10,860 nucleotides of DNA, taken from JBGOUV01 sp041477815. GTDB taxonomy: Bacteria; Acidobacteriota; Terriglobia; Bryobacterales; JACQDG01. The translations under genes and the position numbers were made by a program. Below, piece by piece: positions 1 to 8,738 of the stretch. The stretch covers positions 1-10,860 of the forward strand of contig JBGOUV010000237.1 of NCBI GenBank assembly GCA_041477815.1, in the 5' to 3' direction. The first letter of the stretch is position 1, and each line of letters begins with the position of its first letter. The notes beneath the pieces are model-generated. The model made no database searches, was not told the DNA's origin, and worked only from the letters and a program-made list of their open reading frames with translations.

Positions 1-1
1 C

Positions 2-1036
2 ATGCTGGCCCATCTGGACCTCCCCGCCACCCTCGGGGCCCTGCTCACCATCTACTTCTTCCTGGATCAACGCTGGGCTCTTTGCGCTCTTGCCGCCACG
101 GCGCTCGTCCTCACCAAAGAGACCGGTATTGTGGTCCCTCTCGTCCTGGCCGGCTTCACCCACCGCCGCCGGTTCCTGCTCCTACCGCTCCTGGCCCTCG
201 CCGCCTGGCTCGTTTTTCTGCGCACCTCCACTGGCCACTGGTTCGGCAACGCCGAATTCGAGCGCTACAACGTCGACCAAGCCGCCGGACTCGCCCGCGT
301 CCCCCTGGTCCTGGTGCGCCGTCTCTACCAGCTCGGCTTCGCCAACTTCCACTGGATCGCCACCCTGGCCCTGTTCCGCTCCCGCCGCCACCCGCAGGGT
401 CCGCTGTTCGCCGCCCTGATCGCCGCCTACCTGCTGCTGCACAGCGTCCTGGGAGGGGCCGTCCTGCTCCGCTACCTGCTCCCGGCGCTGGCCCTGTTCT
501 ACATCGCCGCGGCCATCGTCCTGCACCGTTCCGCCGCCGTGGTCCTGCTCGCCGGACTGGCTGCCTGCAACTGGTGGAATCCGCCCTACCCGTTCGGCTA
601 CGAGGACAATCTCGCGGTTACGGACTTCCTCCAACTCCATCAACAGGCCGCCCAATGGCTCGCCGAGCATCACCCCGCCCGCACCATCACCACCGCCTGG
701 CCCCTCACCGACGCGCTCTCCAACCCCCTCGGCGGCTACGTGGACCGCCCCCTCCGCGTGCAACCGGTGGAGAATTTCCAGCCCGAGTCGTGGCAATCGG
801 TATCTCCCGACAAACTGGATCTAGTCGTCCTGTATTCCCGAACCTGGGAACCCCCGCGCGGCTGGCAACGGTGGCCTCCGCTAGCCTTCCTGATGAACCG
901 CTACTTCGGCTACACGCCCCAGATTTCCCGCGACGAGCTGCTGCGCCGGTTCCGCCTCCGCAGTCTCCGCCGGTGGGATCGCCGGGGCCAATGGCTGGAG
1001 GTCTTCGAGCGGGGTCCCACCGAGCCGCAACCGTAA
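2..1036 (+). CDS. Polytopic membrane protein, GT39/ArnT-like glycosyltransferase, C-terminal part (5' end outside window)
   Basis: Only the C-terminal 344 residues are visible. The first in-frame ATG lies at base 2 with no upstream sequence, so the gene very probably begins before the window; GT39/ArnT-type proteins usually exceed 450 residues and carry their acidic catalytic motif in the missing N-terminal part. About seven hydrophobic segments fall between residues 8 and 195, including a TKETG motif near residue 39, a sequence typical of the membrane core of these polyprenyl-phosphate-sugar transferases. After residue 200 the chain becomes polar and Trp/Arg-rich, probably a soluble extracytoplasmic C-terminal domain. 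By family resemblance it would move a sugar from a lipid carrier to a lipid or protein acceptor, but the donor and acceptor cannot be read here. Codons end strongly in C, unlike the G-ending codons of the next gene. The TAA stop lies inside a palindromic repeat. An unrelated multi-pass membrane protein cannot be excluded. Confidence 0.6.
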   Translation: MLAHLDLPATLGALLTIYFFLDQRWALCALAATALVLTKETGIVVPLVLAGFTHRRRFLLLPLLALAAWLVFLRTSTGHWFGNAEFERYNVDQAAGLARVPLVLVRRLYQLGFANFHWIATLALFRSRRHPQGPLFAALIAAYLLLHSVLGGAVLLRYLLPALALFYIAAAIVLHRSAAVVLLAGLAACNWWNPPYPFGYEDNLAVTDFLQLHQQAAQWLAEHHPARTITTAWPLTDALSNPLGGYVDRPLRVQPVENFQPESWQSVSPDKLDLVVLYSRTWEPPRGWQRWPPLAFLMNRYFGYTPQISRDELLRRFRLRSLRRWDRRGQWLEVFERGPTEPQP

Positions 1037-1081
1037 GGGAGGGTGTTTCTGCGAGCGCGGAAACCGCTCCTTACGGTCGCA
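1026..1081. repeat. REPIN-like inverted doublet with core CTCCCTTACGGT
   Basis: Two inverted copies of a short unit face each other. The left copy (1026-1043) is the complement of CCCTCCCTTACGGTTGCG and the right copy (1064-1080) reads CCGCTCCTTACGGTCGC. The inner bases also pair (GTTTC at 1045-1049 with GAAAC at 1059-1063), so the element can fold into one long imperfect hairpin. It overlaps the TAA stop (1034-1036) of the membrane protein gene and reaches to within about ten bases of the putative -10 element of the next gene. A third, single copy lies at 3359-3378. The layout of inverted pair plus singlet resembles REP/REPIN elements. It could also attenuate transcription between the two genes; there is no U-tract, so a classical intrinsic terminator is unlikely. 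Confidence 0.65.
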
Positions 1082-1089
1082 GCGGGTTG

Positions 1090-1095
1090 TAGACT
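1090..1095 (+). promoter_or_regulatory. Putative -10 element TAGACT of the ACT-domain gene
   Basis: TAGACT matches the sigma-70 -10 consensus TATAAT at four of six positions and ends only six bases before the ATG at 1102. Transcription would then start at or next to the start codon. No convincing -35 box is seen; that region is occupied by the right arm of the palindromic repeat. Similar hexamers precede three other genes in the window. Confidence 0.4.
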
Positions 1096-1101
1096 GGGAA
1101 C

Positions 1102-1773
1102 ATGGCCGAACAACCGGGTTCAGAGGAGCACATCGGACTGCTGGTAGAGGTGCGCAACGGACCGGGGGTGTTGCACCGGCTGACCGGAATCATCTTCCAC
1201 CACGGCGGGGACATCACGTCGGTGGCCATCCTGGACAACGACCAGCCCGTGGTGTCGGTGTTTTTCGAAATCGGCGGCGGAGACATCGCGGCCATGGAAC
1301 AGGCGATGGGCGACATGGAGGGGGTCGCCGGAGTGGGACGGACCAATACCTTCCAGCGGGTGTACGGAAAGCGGCTGATCATTATCGGGGGCGGGGCGCA
1401 GGTGGGACAGGTGGCCATCGGGGCCATCTCCGAGGCGGATCGGCACAATATCCGGGGGGAGAGGATTTCGGTCGATACCATACCGCTGGTGGGGGAGAAG
1501 AACCTGGCCGATGCGGTGCGGGCAGTGGCGCGGCTGCCTCGGGCCAAGGCGCTGGTGCTGGCGGGGTCCTTGATGGGGGGCGACATCGAAACGGCGGTGC
1601 GCGAGGTGCGGGCCAAGGGGTTGCTGGTGATCTCGCTGAATATGGCCGGCAGCGTGCCGCAGGCGGCGGATCTGGTGGTTTCCGATCCCGTACAGGCCGG
1701 GGTGATGGCGGTGATGGCGATTGCCGATACGGCCTCGTTCAATGTGGCTCGGCTGAAGACGCGCACGTTTTAA
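1102..1773 (+). CDS. ACT-domain protein with Rossmann-like C-terminal half (DUF5612-like)
   Basis: A 223-residue soluble protein without signal peptide or membrane segment. Residues 11-70 look like an ACT domain: a first strand GLLVEVRN, the ligand-site type turn GPGVLHRLTG, then a second strand ITSVAIL. ACT domains bind amino acids or other small ligands and regulate enzymes. Residues 90-215 start with a strand and glycine turn, RLIIIGGGAQVGQ, and alternate strands and helices in a Rossmann-like way, with ALVLAGSLMGG and KGLLVISLNMAG as later strands. I recall a similar architecture in proteins labelled DUF5612, best known from methanogens, but I could not search to confirm it. No catalytic motif identifies a reaction. 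It may be a small-ligand sensor or a binding protein. The ATG at 1102 is chosen because the ACT fold starts soon after it. It has no Shine-Dalgarno sequence and is preceded by a -10-like hexamer. Codons are rich in G at third positions. Confidence 0.8.
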   Translation: MAEQPGSEEHIGLLVEVRNGPGVLHRLTGIIFHHGGDITSVAILDNDQPVVSVFFEIGGGDIAAMEQAMGDMEGVAGVGRTNTFQRVYGKRLIIIGGGAQVGQVAIGAISEADRHNIRGERISVDTIPLVGEKNLADAVRAVARLPRAKALVLAGSLMGGDIETAVREVRAKGLLVISLNMAGSVPQAADLVVSDPVQAGVMAVMAIADTASFNVARLKTRTF

Positions 1774-1865
1774 AAGAAGCCGTTAGCCATTAGCTTTTAG
1801 CAAGCTCCGTACGGGAGGTGATCCGGGTTGCCGACAGCTAAGAGCTAACAGCGAATAGCTTCTTT
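1773..1865. repeat. Heptad-periodic inverted repeat (TTAGCNN units)
   Basis: Two 29-base arms, 1773-1801 and 1837-1865, are inverted copies matching at 23 of 29 positions and separated by 35 bases. Each arm is built from four five-base blocks every seven bases: GAAGC, TTAGC (TTCGC in the right arm), TTAGC, TTAGC. The two-base spacers between blocks hold five of the six mismatches (CG/TA, CA/TG, TT/TC). The loop contains the perfect palindrome CCGTACGG (1807-1814). The left arm begins on the last base of the TAA stop of the ACT-domain gene. The element can form a long cruciform or RNA hairpin. It may be a REPIN/MITE-type mobile repeat; no transposase gene or target duplication is seen here. 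Confidence 0.7.
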
Positions 1866-1905
1866 CTAAGGTGATTCCCAAGGGCGGGGTAAGGTGGTTT
1901 ACGGG

Positions 1906-1935
1906 TTCGCAAATGGGGGGAGCGTTGCACATACT
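1906..1935 (+). promoter_or_regulatory. Putative promoter of the AAA+ ATPase gene
   Basis: The hexamer CATACT (1930-1935) resembles a -10 element. It lies 18 bases after TTCGCA (1906-1911), which matches the -35 consensus at four positions. Only seven bases separate CATACT from the ATG at 1943, so the transcript would be leaderless or nearly so. This is one reason to prefer 1943 over the upstream in-frame starts at 1871 (GTG) and 1913 (ATG). Confidence 0.35.
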
Positions 1936-1942
1936 GGATGAT

Positions 1943-3283
1943 ATGAGCGCCCTGGATGCCTCCCCCTTCTCACTGGACTTCGAACCCGAAGAAACTCCCT
2001 TTGTTCCGGCGGTTCCGGAAACGATCAAGGAAGCGGGTCTGTCCGACGCGATGATCGAGCAGTTGATCCTGAAGACGCTGTACTTCGAGGGTGAGCTGGT
2101 GGGACGAGAAATCGCCCGGCACCTGGGATTGAAGTTCAGCGTGATCGAAGACGTGATTGAGTTCTGCAAGCGGTCGCGGATGGTGGAGGCGAAACGATCG
2201 CAGGGGTTTGGGAACGTCTCGGTGGTGTTTGCGCTGTCGGAGACGGGGCGCCTGCGGGCCCGGGAGTACCTGGACACGAACCAGTACGCGGGACGGGCGC
2301 CGGTGCCGGTGGAGCAGTACATGGCGGGGGCCCGGGCGCAGAAGCCCAAGGAGGGCTGGCTGACCTGGGAGGCGTTGGGGGAGGCGTTCCGGCACGCCGT
2401 GGTCAACGACCTGATCCTGACCAAGATGGGGCCGGCGGTGAACTCGGGCAAGTCGTTTCTCATTTACGGGCAGCCGGGGAACGGCAAGACGTACCTGGCC
2501 GAGGCGTTGAACAATCTGGCGGCCACGGAAATCTATGTGCCGTTTGTGCTGGAAGTGCAAGGCCAGATCATCCAGATGTTCGACGAGTTGTACCACCGGC
2601 GGGTGGACGAGGGGGAAGTGGAGTCGTCGTCCATGGCCGTGGAGCCGACCTACGACGCGCGCTGGTTGCGGTGCCGGCGGCCCTTCATTGTCACCGGCGG
2701 CGAGCTTACCTTGGACATGCTGGATCTCTGTTACAACCCGTCGGCCAAGTTATACGACGCGCCGTTTCAGTTGAAGGCGAACAACGGCATCTATCTGATC
2801 GACGACTTTGGACGCCAGAAGGTGACGCCGGCCGAGCTGCTGAACCGGTGGATCATTCCCATGGACCGGCACGTGGACTACCTGACGTTTCACACCGGCG
2901 GCAAGGTGGCGGTGCCGTTCGAGACGTTCCTCATCTTCTCGACCAACCTGCACCCGGACACGCTCGGGGATGAGGCGTTCCTGCGGCGGATCCAGTACAA
3001 GATGTTTCTGAAGAACCCGACCGAGGATGAGTTCACCGAGATCTTCTCCCGTTTCTGCGCGGGGGATGGTCTGGAATGCCCGCCCGTTCTAATAGACAAG
3101 TTCATGTCCCGGCACTACCGGAAGACGGGCAAGCCGATGCGCCGGTGTCATCCGCGGGACGTCATTACGCACGCCATCGACCTGATTCGCTTCGAGCGGC
3201 TGGCGTACGAGCTGACCGACGAAATACTGGATCGCGGGTTCGAGAGCTGCTTCCTCGAAAAGTCCGAAATCGATGAAAAGTAG
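1943..3283 (+). CDS. Winged-helix plus AAA+ ATPase of unknown role
   Basis: A 446-residue soluble protein. Residues 25-110 look like a winged helix-turn-helix: helices around LSDAMIEQLILKTLYFEG and VGREIARHLGLKFSVIEDVI, then a wing with VFALSETGRLRAREYL. The AAA+ core follows: Walker A GQPGNGKT at 176-183, Walker B LIDDFG with D287 and D288, sensor-1 asparagine N335 in FSTNLHP, and probable arginine finger R348/R349 in FLRRIQY. A helical lid with RRCHPRDVITHAIDL (about 395-410) closes the core. The nucleotide site looks complete, so an active ATPase is expected, possibly a remodelling or loading factor, but the target is not visible from sequence or neighbours. In-frame extension to 1871 is possible. 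The gene stands alone on its strand between a palindromic repeat and the convergent accA end. I do not recognise a named gene; similarity is general to AAA ATPases annotated as hypothetical. Confidence 0.85.
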   Translation: MSALDASPFSLDFEPEETPFVPAVPETIKEAGLSDAMIEQLILKTLYFEGELVGREIARHLGLKFSVIEDVIEFCKRSRMVEAKRSQGFGNVSVVFALSETGRLRAREYLDTNQYAGRAPVPVEQYMAGARAQKPKEGWLTWEALGEAFRHAVVNDLILTKMGPAVNSGKSFLIYGQPGNGKTYLAEALNNLAATEIYVPFVLEVQGQIIQMFDELYHRRVDEGEVESSSMAVEPTYDARWLRCRRPFIVTGGELTLDMLDLCYNPSAKLYDAPFQLKANNGIYLIDDFGRQKVTPAELLNRWIIPMDRHVDYLTFHTGGKVAVPFETFLIFSTNLHPDTLGDEAFLRRIQYKMFLKNPTEDEFTEIFSRFCAGDGLECPPVLIDKFMSRHYRKTGKPMRRCHPRDVITHAIDLIRFERLAYELTDEILDRGFESCFLEKSEIDEK

Positions 3284-3317
3284 CTGCCTGGCAGCACCGC
3301 CACCAGGCGCCGGCGCC
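3283..3317. terminator. GC-rich hairpins in the convergent gap between the AAA+ gene and accA
   Basis: Directly at the TAG stop of the AAA+ gene lies the palindrome GCTGCCTGGCAGC (3283-3295), able to form a five-pair stem. It is followed by the perfect palindrome GGCGCCGGCGCC (3306-3317). A short TTTT run lies near 3327-3330, too far from the first stem for a classical terminator. The 104-base gap between the two convergent genes has no open reading frame that I can support; the remainder holds a single palindromic repeat unit. Terminator function is inferred from position only. Confidence 0.35.
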
Positions 3318-3358
3318 GCGCGGGGATTTTCAACGGATGGCGTGGCTGGTTGAACCCT

Positions 3359-3378
3359 CCGCTCCCTTACGGTCGCGG
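3359..3378. repeat. Single unit of the CTCCCTTACGGT repeat
   Basis: The stretch CCGCTCCCTTACGGTCGCGG is nearly identical to both arms of the doublet at 1026-1081; the right arm there differs mainly by one missing C. CCGC and GCGG at the ends can pair around the core. Here the unit is alone and lies ten bases from the accA stop codon, in the gap between convergent genes. Three copies in 2.4 kb, all intergenic or overlapping a stop codon, suggest a dispersed genomic repeat. Confidence 0.6.
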
Positions 3379-3387
3379 TTTCGCTGG

Positions 3388-4328
3388 TCACACAAAGAAG
3401 TTGCCCATTTGGCGGAAGCGGTGGTGGCGCTGGGCCACCAGGTCCGCGGCGGGCAGGGGACAGAGGCGGTGGAGCGTTCGCTCCAGGGCCTCGCGCAGGA
3501 AGAGGGCCGCGGCGTCCGGGTCGGTGTGGGCGCCGTGGGGGGGTTCGGGGACGATCTCATCCACCAAGCCTAGTCGTTGTAAGTCCTGGGCCGTCAGCTT
3601 GAGGGCTTCGGCGGCCAGGGCGGCGCGGCCGGCGTCGCGCCAGACTATGGCGGCGCAGCTTTCCGGGGAGATTACGCTGTAGACGGCGTTTTCCAGCATT
3701 AGTACTACATTTCCCACGCCCAGGGCCAGGGCGCCGCCGCTGCCGCCTTCGCCTATGCAAGTTACTATAACTGGAGTACCTAGGCGGGCCATCTCGCGTA
3801 GGTTGTAGGCGATGGCTTCGGCTTGGCCGCGCTCCTCGGCGTCCAGGCCGGGGTAAGCGCCGGGGGTATCGAGGAAAGTTAGAATGGGGCGGTTGAACTT
3901 GGCGGCGAGCTGCATGACGCGCAGGGCTTTGCGGTAGCCCTCGGGCTTGGGCATGCCGAAGTTGCGGTGGAGCTTCTGCTTGGTGTCGCGGCCCTTTTGC
4001 TGTCCCAGGATCATCACCTCGCGGGGGCCGAAGCGGGCCCAGCCGGCGATGATGGCGGGGTCGTCGCCGAAGCGGCGGTCGCCGTGGATTTCGGTGAAGC
4101 CGGTGAAGAGGCGGGCCACGTAGTCCAGGGTGTGGGGACGCTGGGGGTGGCGGGCGAGTTGCACGCGGTCCCAGGCCGAAGAACGCCCGGGGTCCAGGCC
4201 CTGCAGGGCTTCGGCTTCGGAGGCCAGCTCGGCCAGGCGGGCGTCGACCACGGGGTCGGACTGGCTGGCGCGCAGCTCCAGGATCTCGCGCTGGAGCTGC
4301 TCGAGGCGCTGCCGGATCTCATCGGGGG

Positions 4329-4332
<4 letters not shown>
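3388..4332 (-). CDS. accA: Acetyl-CoA carboxylase carboxyltransferase subunit alpha
   Basis: AccA pairs with AccD to transfer the carboxyl group from carboxybiotin on AccB to acetyl-CoA, giving malonyl-CoA for fatty acid synthesis in the cytoplasm. The 314-residue length fits the family (E. coli 319). Residues 1-45 form a charged helix typical of the AccA N-terminus. The crotonase-like core carries the family motifs GRDTKQKLHRNFGMPKPEGY (about 114-133), FLDTPGAYPG (153-162) and GEGGSGGALALG (from 194), whose glycines shape the oxyanion hole, then SVISPESCAAIVW. The C-terminus QMGNFFV is intact. The ATG overlaps the dnaE stop as ATGA, so translation is probably coupled to dnaE; a GGAG lies 11 bases upstream within dnaE. 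The dnaE-accA order is conserved in many bacteria including E. coli. The zinc-finger partner accD and the biotin subunits are not in the window. Confidence 0.98.
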
Positions 4333-7775
<3,443 letters not shown>

Positions 7776-7784
7776 GAAAGAATC

Positions 7785-7811
7785 AGTATAGCGAAAGGAG
7801 GGGATCAGCAA
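7785..7811 (-). promoter_or_regulatory. Putative dnaE promoter
   Basis: On the minus strand TATACT (7790-7785) matches the -10 consensus at five of six positions. TTGCTG (7811-7806) is a weak -35 with a short 15-base spacer. Only nine bases lie between TATACT and the dnaE ATG, so the predicted transcript has a leader of about two to three bases or none. No ribosome binding site is present in that space. Confidence 0.45.
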
Positions 7812-8063
7812 GTGCGGGGTGGTGTCCAAAAAAGGGGGATGTTCGGACGACGAGGATCTAGACGCACGTGCAGCACCGCGGCGGCCCGGGGGTTCGCTGT
7901 TGGACCGGCGGCGTAAGGGTGTGGGGAAGGAGGCCGGCCGAATTACATCGTTAGGCCCCCGAGCATCAAGATAGTAGTATGGTCGGTGTCGCGATGAAAT
8001 CGAAAGTCTACGCGCAGACGACCATCATCAGCTACCTGACGGCCATTCCGAGCGCCGATATTC

Positions 8064-8069
8064 AAGGAG
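8064..8069 (+). promoter_or_regulatory. Shine-Dalgarno sequence AAGGAG of the cupin gene
   Basis: AAGGAG lies six bases before the ATG at 8076, an ideal spacing, and fixes that start. It is the only strong Shine-Dalgarno sequence in front of a gene in this window; the other starts visible here lack one. Confidence 0.8.
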
Positions 8070-8075
8070 AAACCC

Positions 8076-8600
8076 ATGCCGATCACTGCTTTCAACAGTT
8101 TTACCGATGGCCTCGATCCAAGTCGCAGGAGCCGGGAGCACTTCGTTACCACCATCGATGTAGCAGACGACCGTCGCTGGGTGCCTTATGCCGATGGTGT
8201 CTGGTTCCAGCCCTGCCATTTCAACGTCACGTCCGGCGGATTCAGCGTTGTTCTAAAAGGTCTCCCCGGCAGCATGCTGGGCACTCACTACCACGTTGGG
8301 ACGGTGCGTGGTTATACGATGCGCGGGCACTGGCGGTACCTCGAGCACGACTGGGTCGCAAAGCCGGGGACCTTCATCTATGAACCCGCCGGAGAAGCTC
8401 ACACGCTGGTTATCACGGAGGACTCACCAGAACCGGCGTTGGTCATCTTTGTCGTTGAGGGCGGCCTCATTTATCTGGACAAGCCGGCGAACGGTGGCGT
8501 TGCAGCCTACGAGGATGGATTCACGCTTCTCGAACTGACTCGGAAGTACTATCACGAGGCGGGTCTCGATGCGCGCCAGCTGGACCTGCTAATTCGCTAG
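8076..8600 (+). CDS. Cupin, 2,4'-dihydroxyacetophenone dioxygenase-like
   Basis: A 174-residue single-domain cupin. Residues 45-140 form the beta barrel with metal-ligand candidates H71 and H73 (GTHYH), E90 and H109 (PAGEAHTLV). The position where many cupins have the motif-1 glutamate is Arg78, so the acidic ligand may instead be E90, close to where the dioxygenase family has its glutamate. That family splits 2,4'-dihydroxyacetophenone with a non-heme iron and oxygen; related small cupins also occur as ChrR-like sensors, and the natural substrate cannot be told from sequence. No sigma factor or aromatic-degradation genes are nearby, so the job is open. The C-terminus has an extra helix (YYHEAGLDARQLDLL). 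Third codon positions are A or T in 24 of the first 66 codons, against 14 of 66 in the kinase gene, which hints at a different origin. A hairpin follows the stop. Confidence 0.75.
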   Translation: MPITAFNSFTDGLDPSRRSREHFVTTIDVADDRRWVPYADGVWFQPCHFNVTSGGFSVVLKGLPGSMLGTHYHVGTVRGYTMRGHWRYLEHDWVAKPGTFIYEPAGEAHTLVITEDSPEPALVIFVVEGGLIYLDKPANGGVAAYEDGFTLLELTRKYYHEAGLDARQLDLLIR

Positions 8601-8609
8601 GGGAGGCAA

Positions 8610-8638
8610 GCGGTCTGACGAGGCCTTCACCCGACCGC
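8610..8638 (+). terminator. Possible terminator hairpin after the cupin gene
   Basis: GCGGTC (8610-8615) and GACCGC (8633-8638) form a six-pair stem with a 17-base loop, nine bases after the TAG stop. No U-tract follows, only CCCCAAAA. It may slow or end transcription before the kinase gene, which has its own predicted promoter, but the evidence is weak. Confidence 0.3.
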
Positions 8639-8693
8639 CCCAAAACCGGGCGGCAGGTGATGCCCAGGCCGTTAACCGGCTTCTCCGGAGCCC

Positions 8694-8721
8694 TCGACGC
8701 CAGCCGCTTCCCGTGTAAACT
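8694..8721 (+). promoter_or_regulatory. Putative promoter of the kinase-ATPase gene
   Basis: TAAACT (8716-8721) is a good -10 candidate with TG just before it, preceded at 16 bases by TCGACG (8694-8699), a four-of-six -35 match. The start codon at 8739 is 17 bases further on, giving a leader of roughly ten bases. The palindrome CTCCGGAG (8683-8690) lies just upstream of the -35 and could bind a dimeric regulator; this is inference. Confidence 0.4.
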
Positions 8722-8738
8722 AGAGAACCAGACAACCC

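Larger units (their letters stand above)
7776..8075. other. Divergent intergenic region between dnaE and the cupin gene
   Basis: This 300-base gap separates two divergent genes. The dnaE-proximal end holds the predicted dnaE promoter. The middle (7840-7940) is GC-rich and contains the palindrome GGCCGGCC (7932-7939); I see no coding region with convincing composition. Nearer the cupin, TAGTAT (7975-7980) is a weak -10 candidate about 95 bases before the ATG, without a good -35 partner. From about 7940 onward the GC content drops to the level of the cupin gene. Short open frames here (for example 7943-8155 on the minus strand) show no family resemblance. Confidence 0.5.

Noticed and set aside
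82..1092. 336-codon + strand frame overlapping the membrane protein gene
   Set aside because: Arg/Pro-rich translation typical of an out-of-frame shadow; the hydrophobic frame with the TKETG motif is the real one.
1773..1865. CRISPR-like array or attachment site reading of the palindromic repeat
   Set aside because: Only two inverted arms are present, with no direct repeats separated by uniform spacers, no cas genes and no integrase.
7776..7829. N-terminal extension of dnaE by 18 residues from a TTG codon
   Set aside because: The extension has no counterpart in the family, and the conserved PHP start FVHLHCH follows directly after the ATG at 7775. The stretch also contains the likely promoter.
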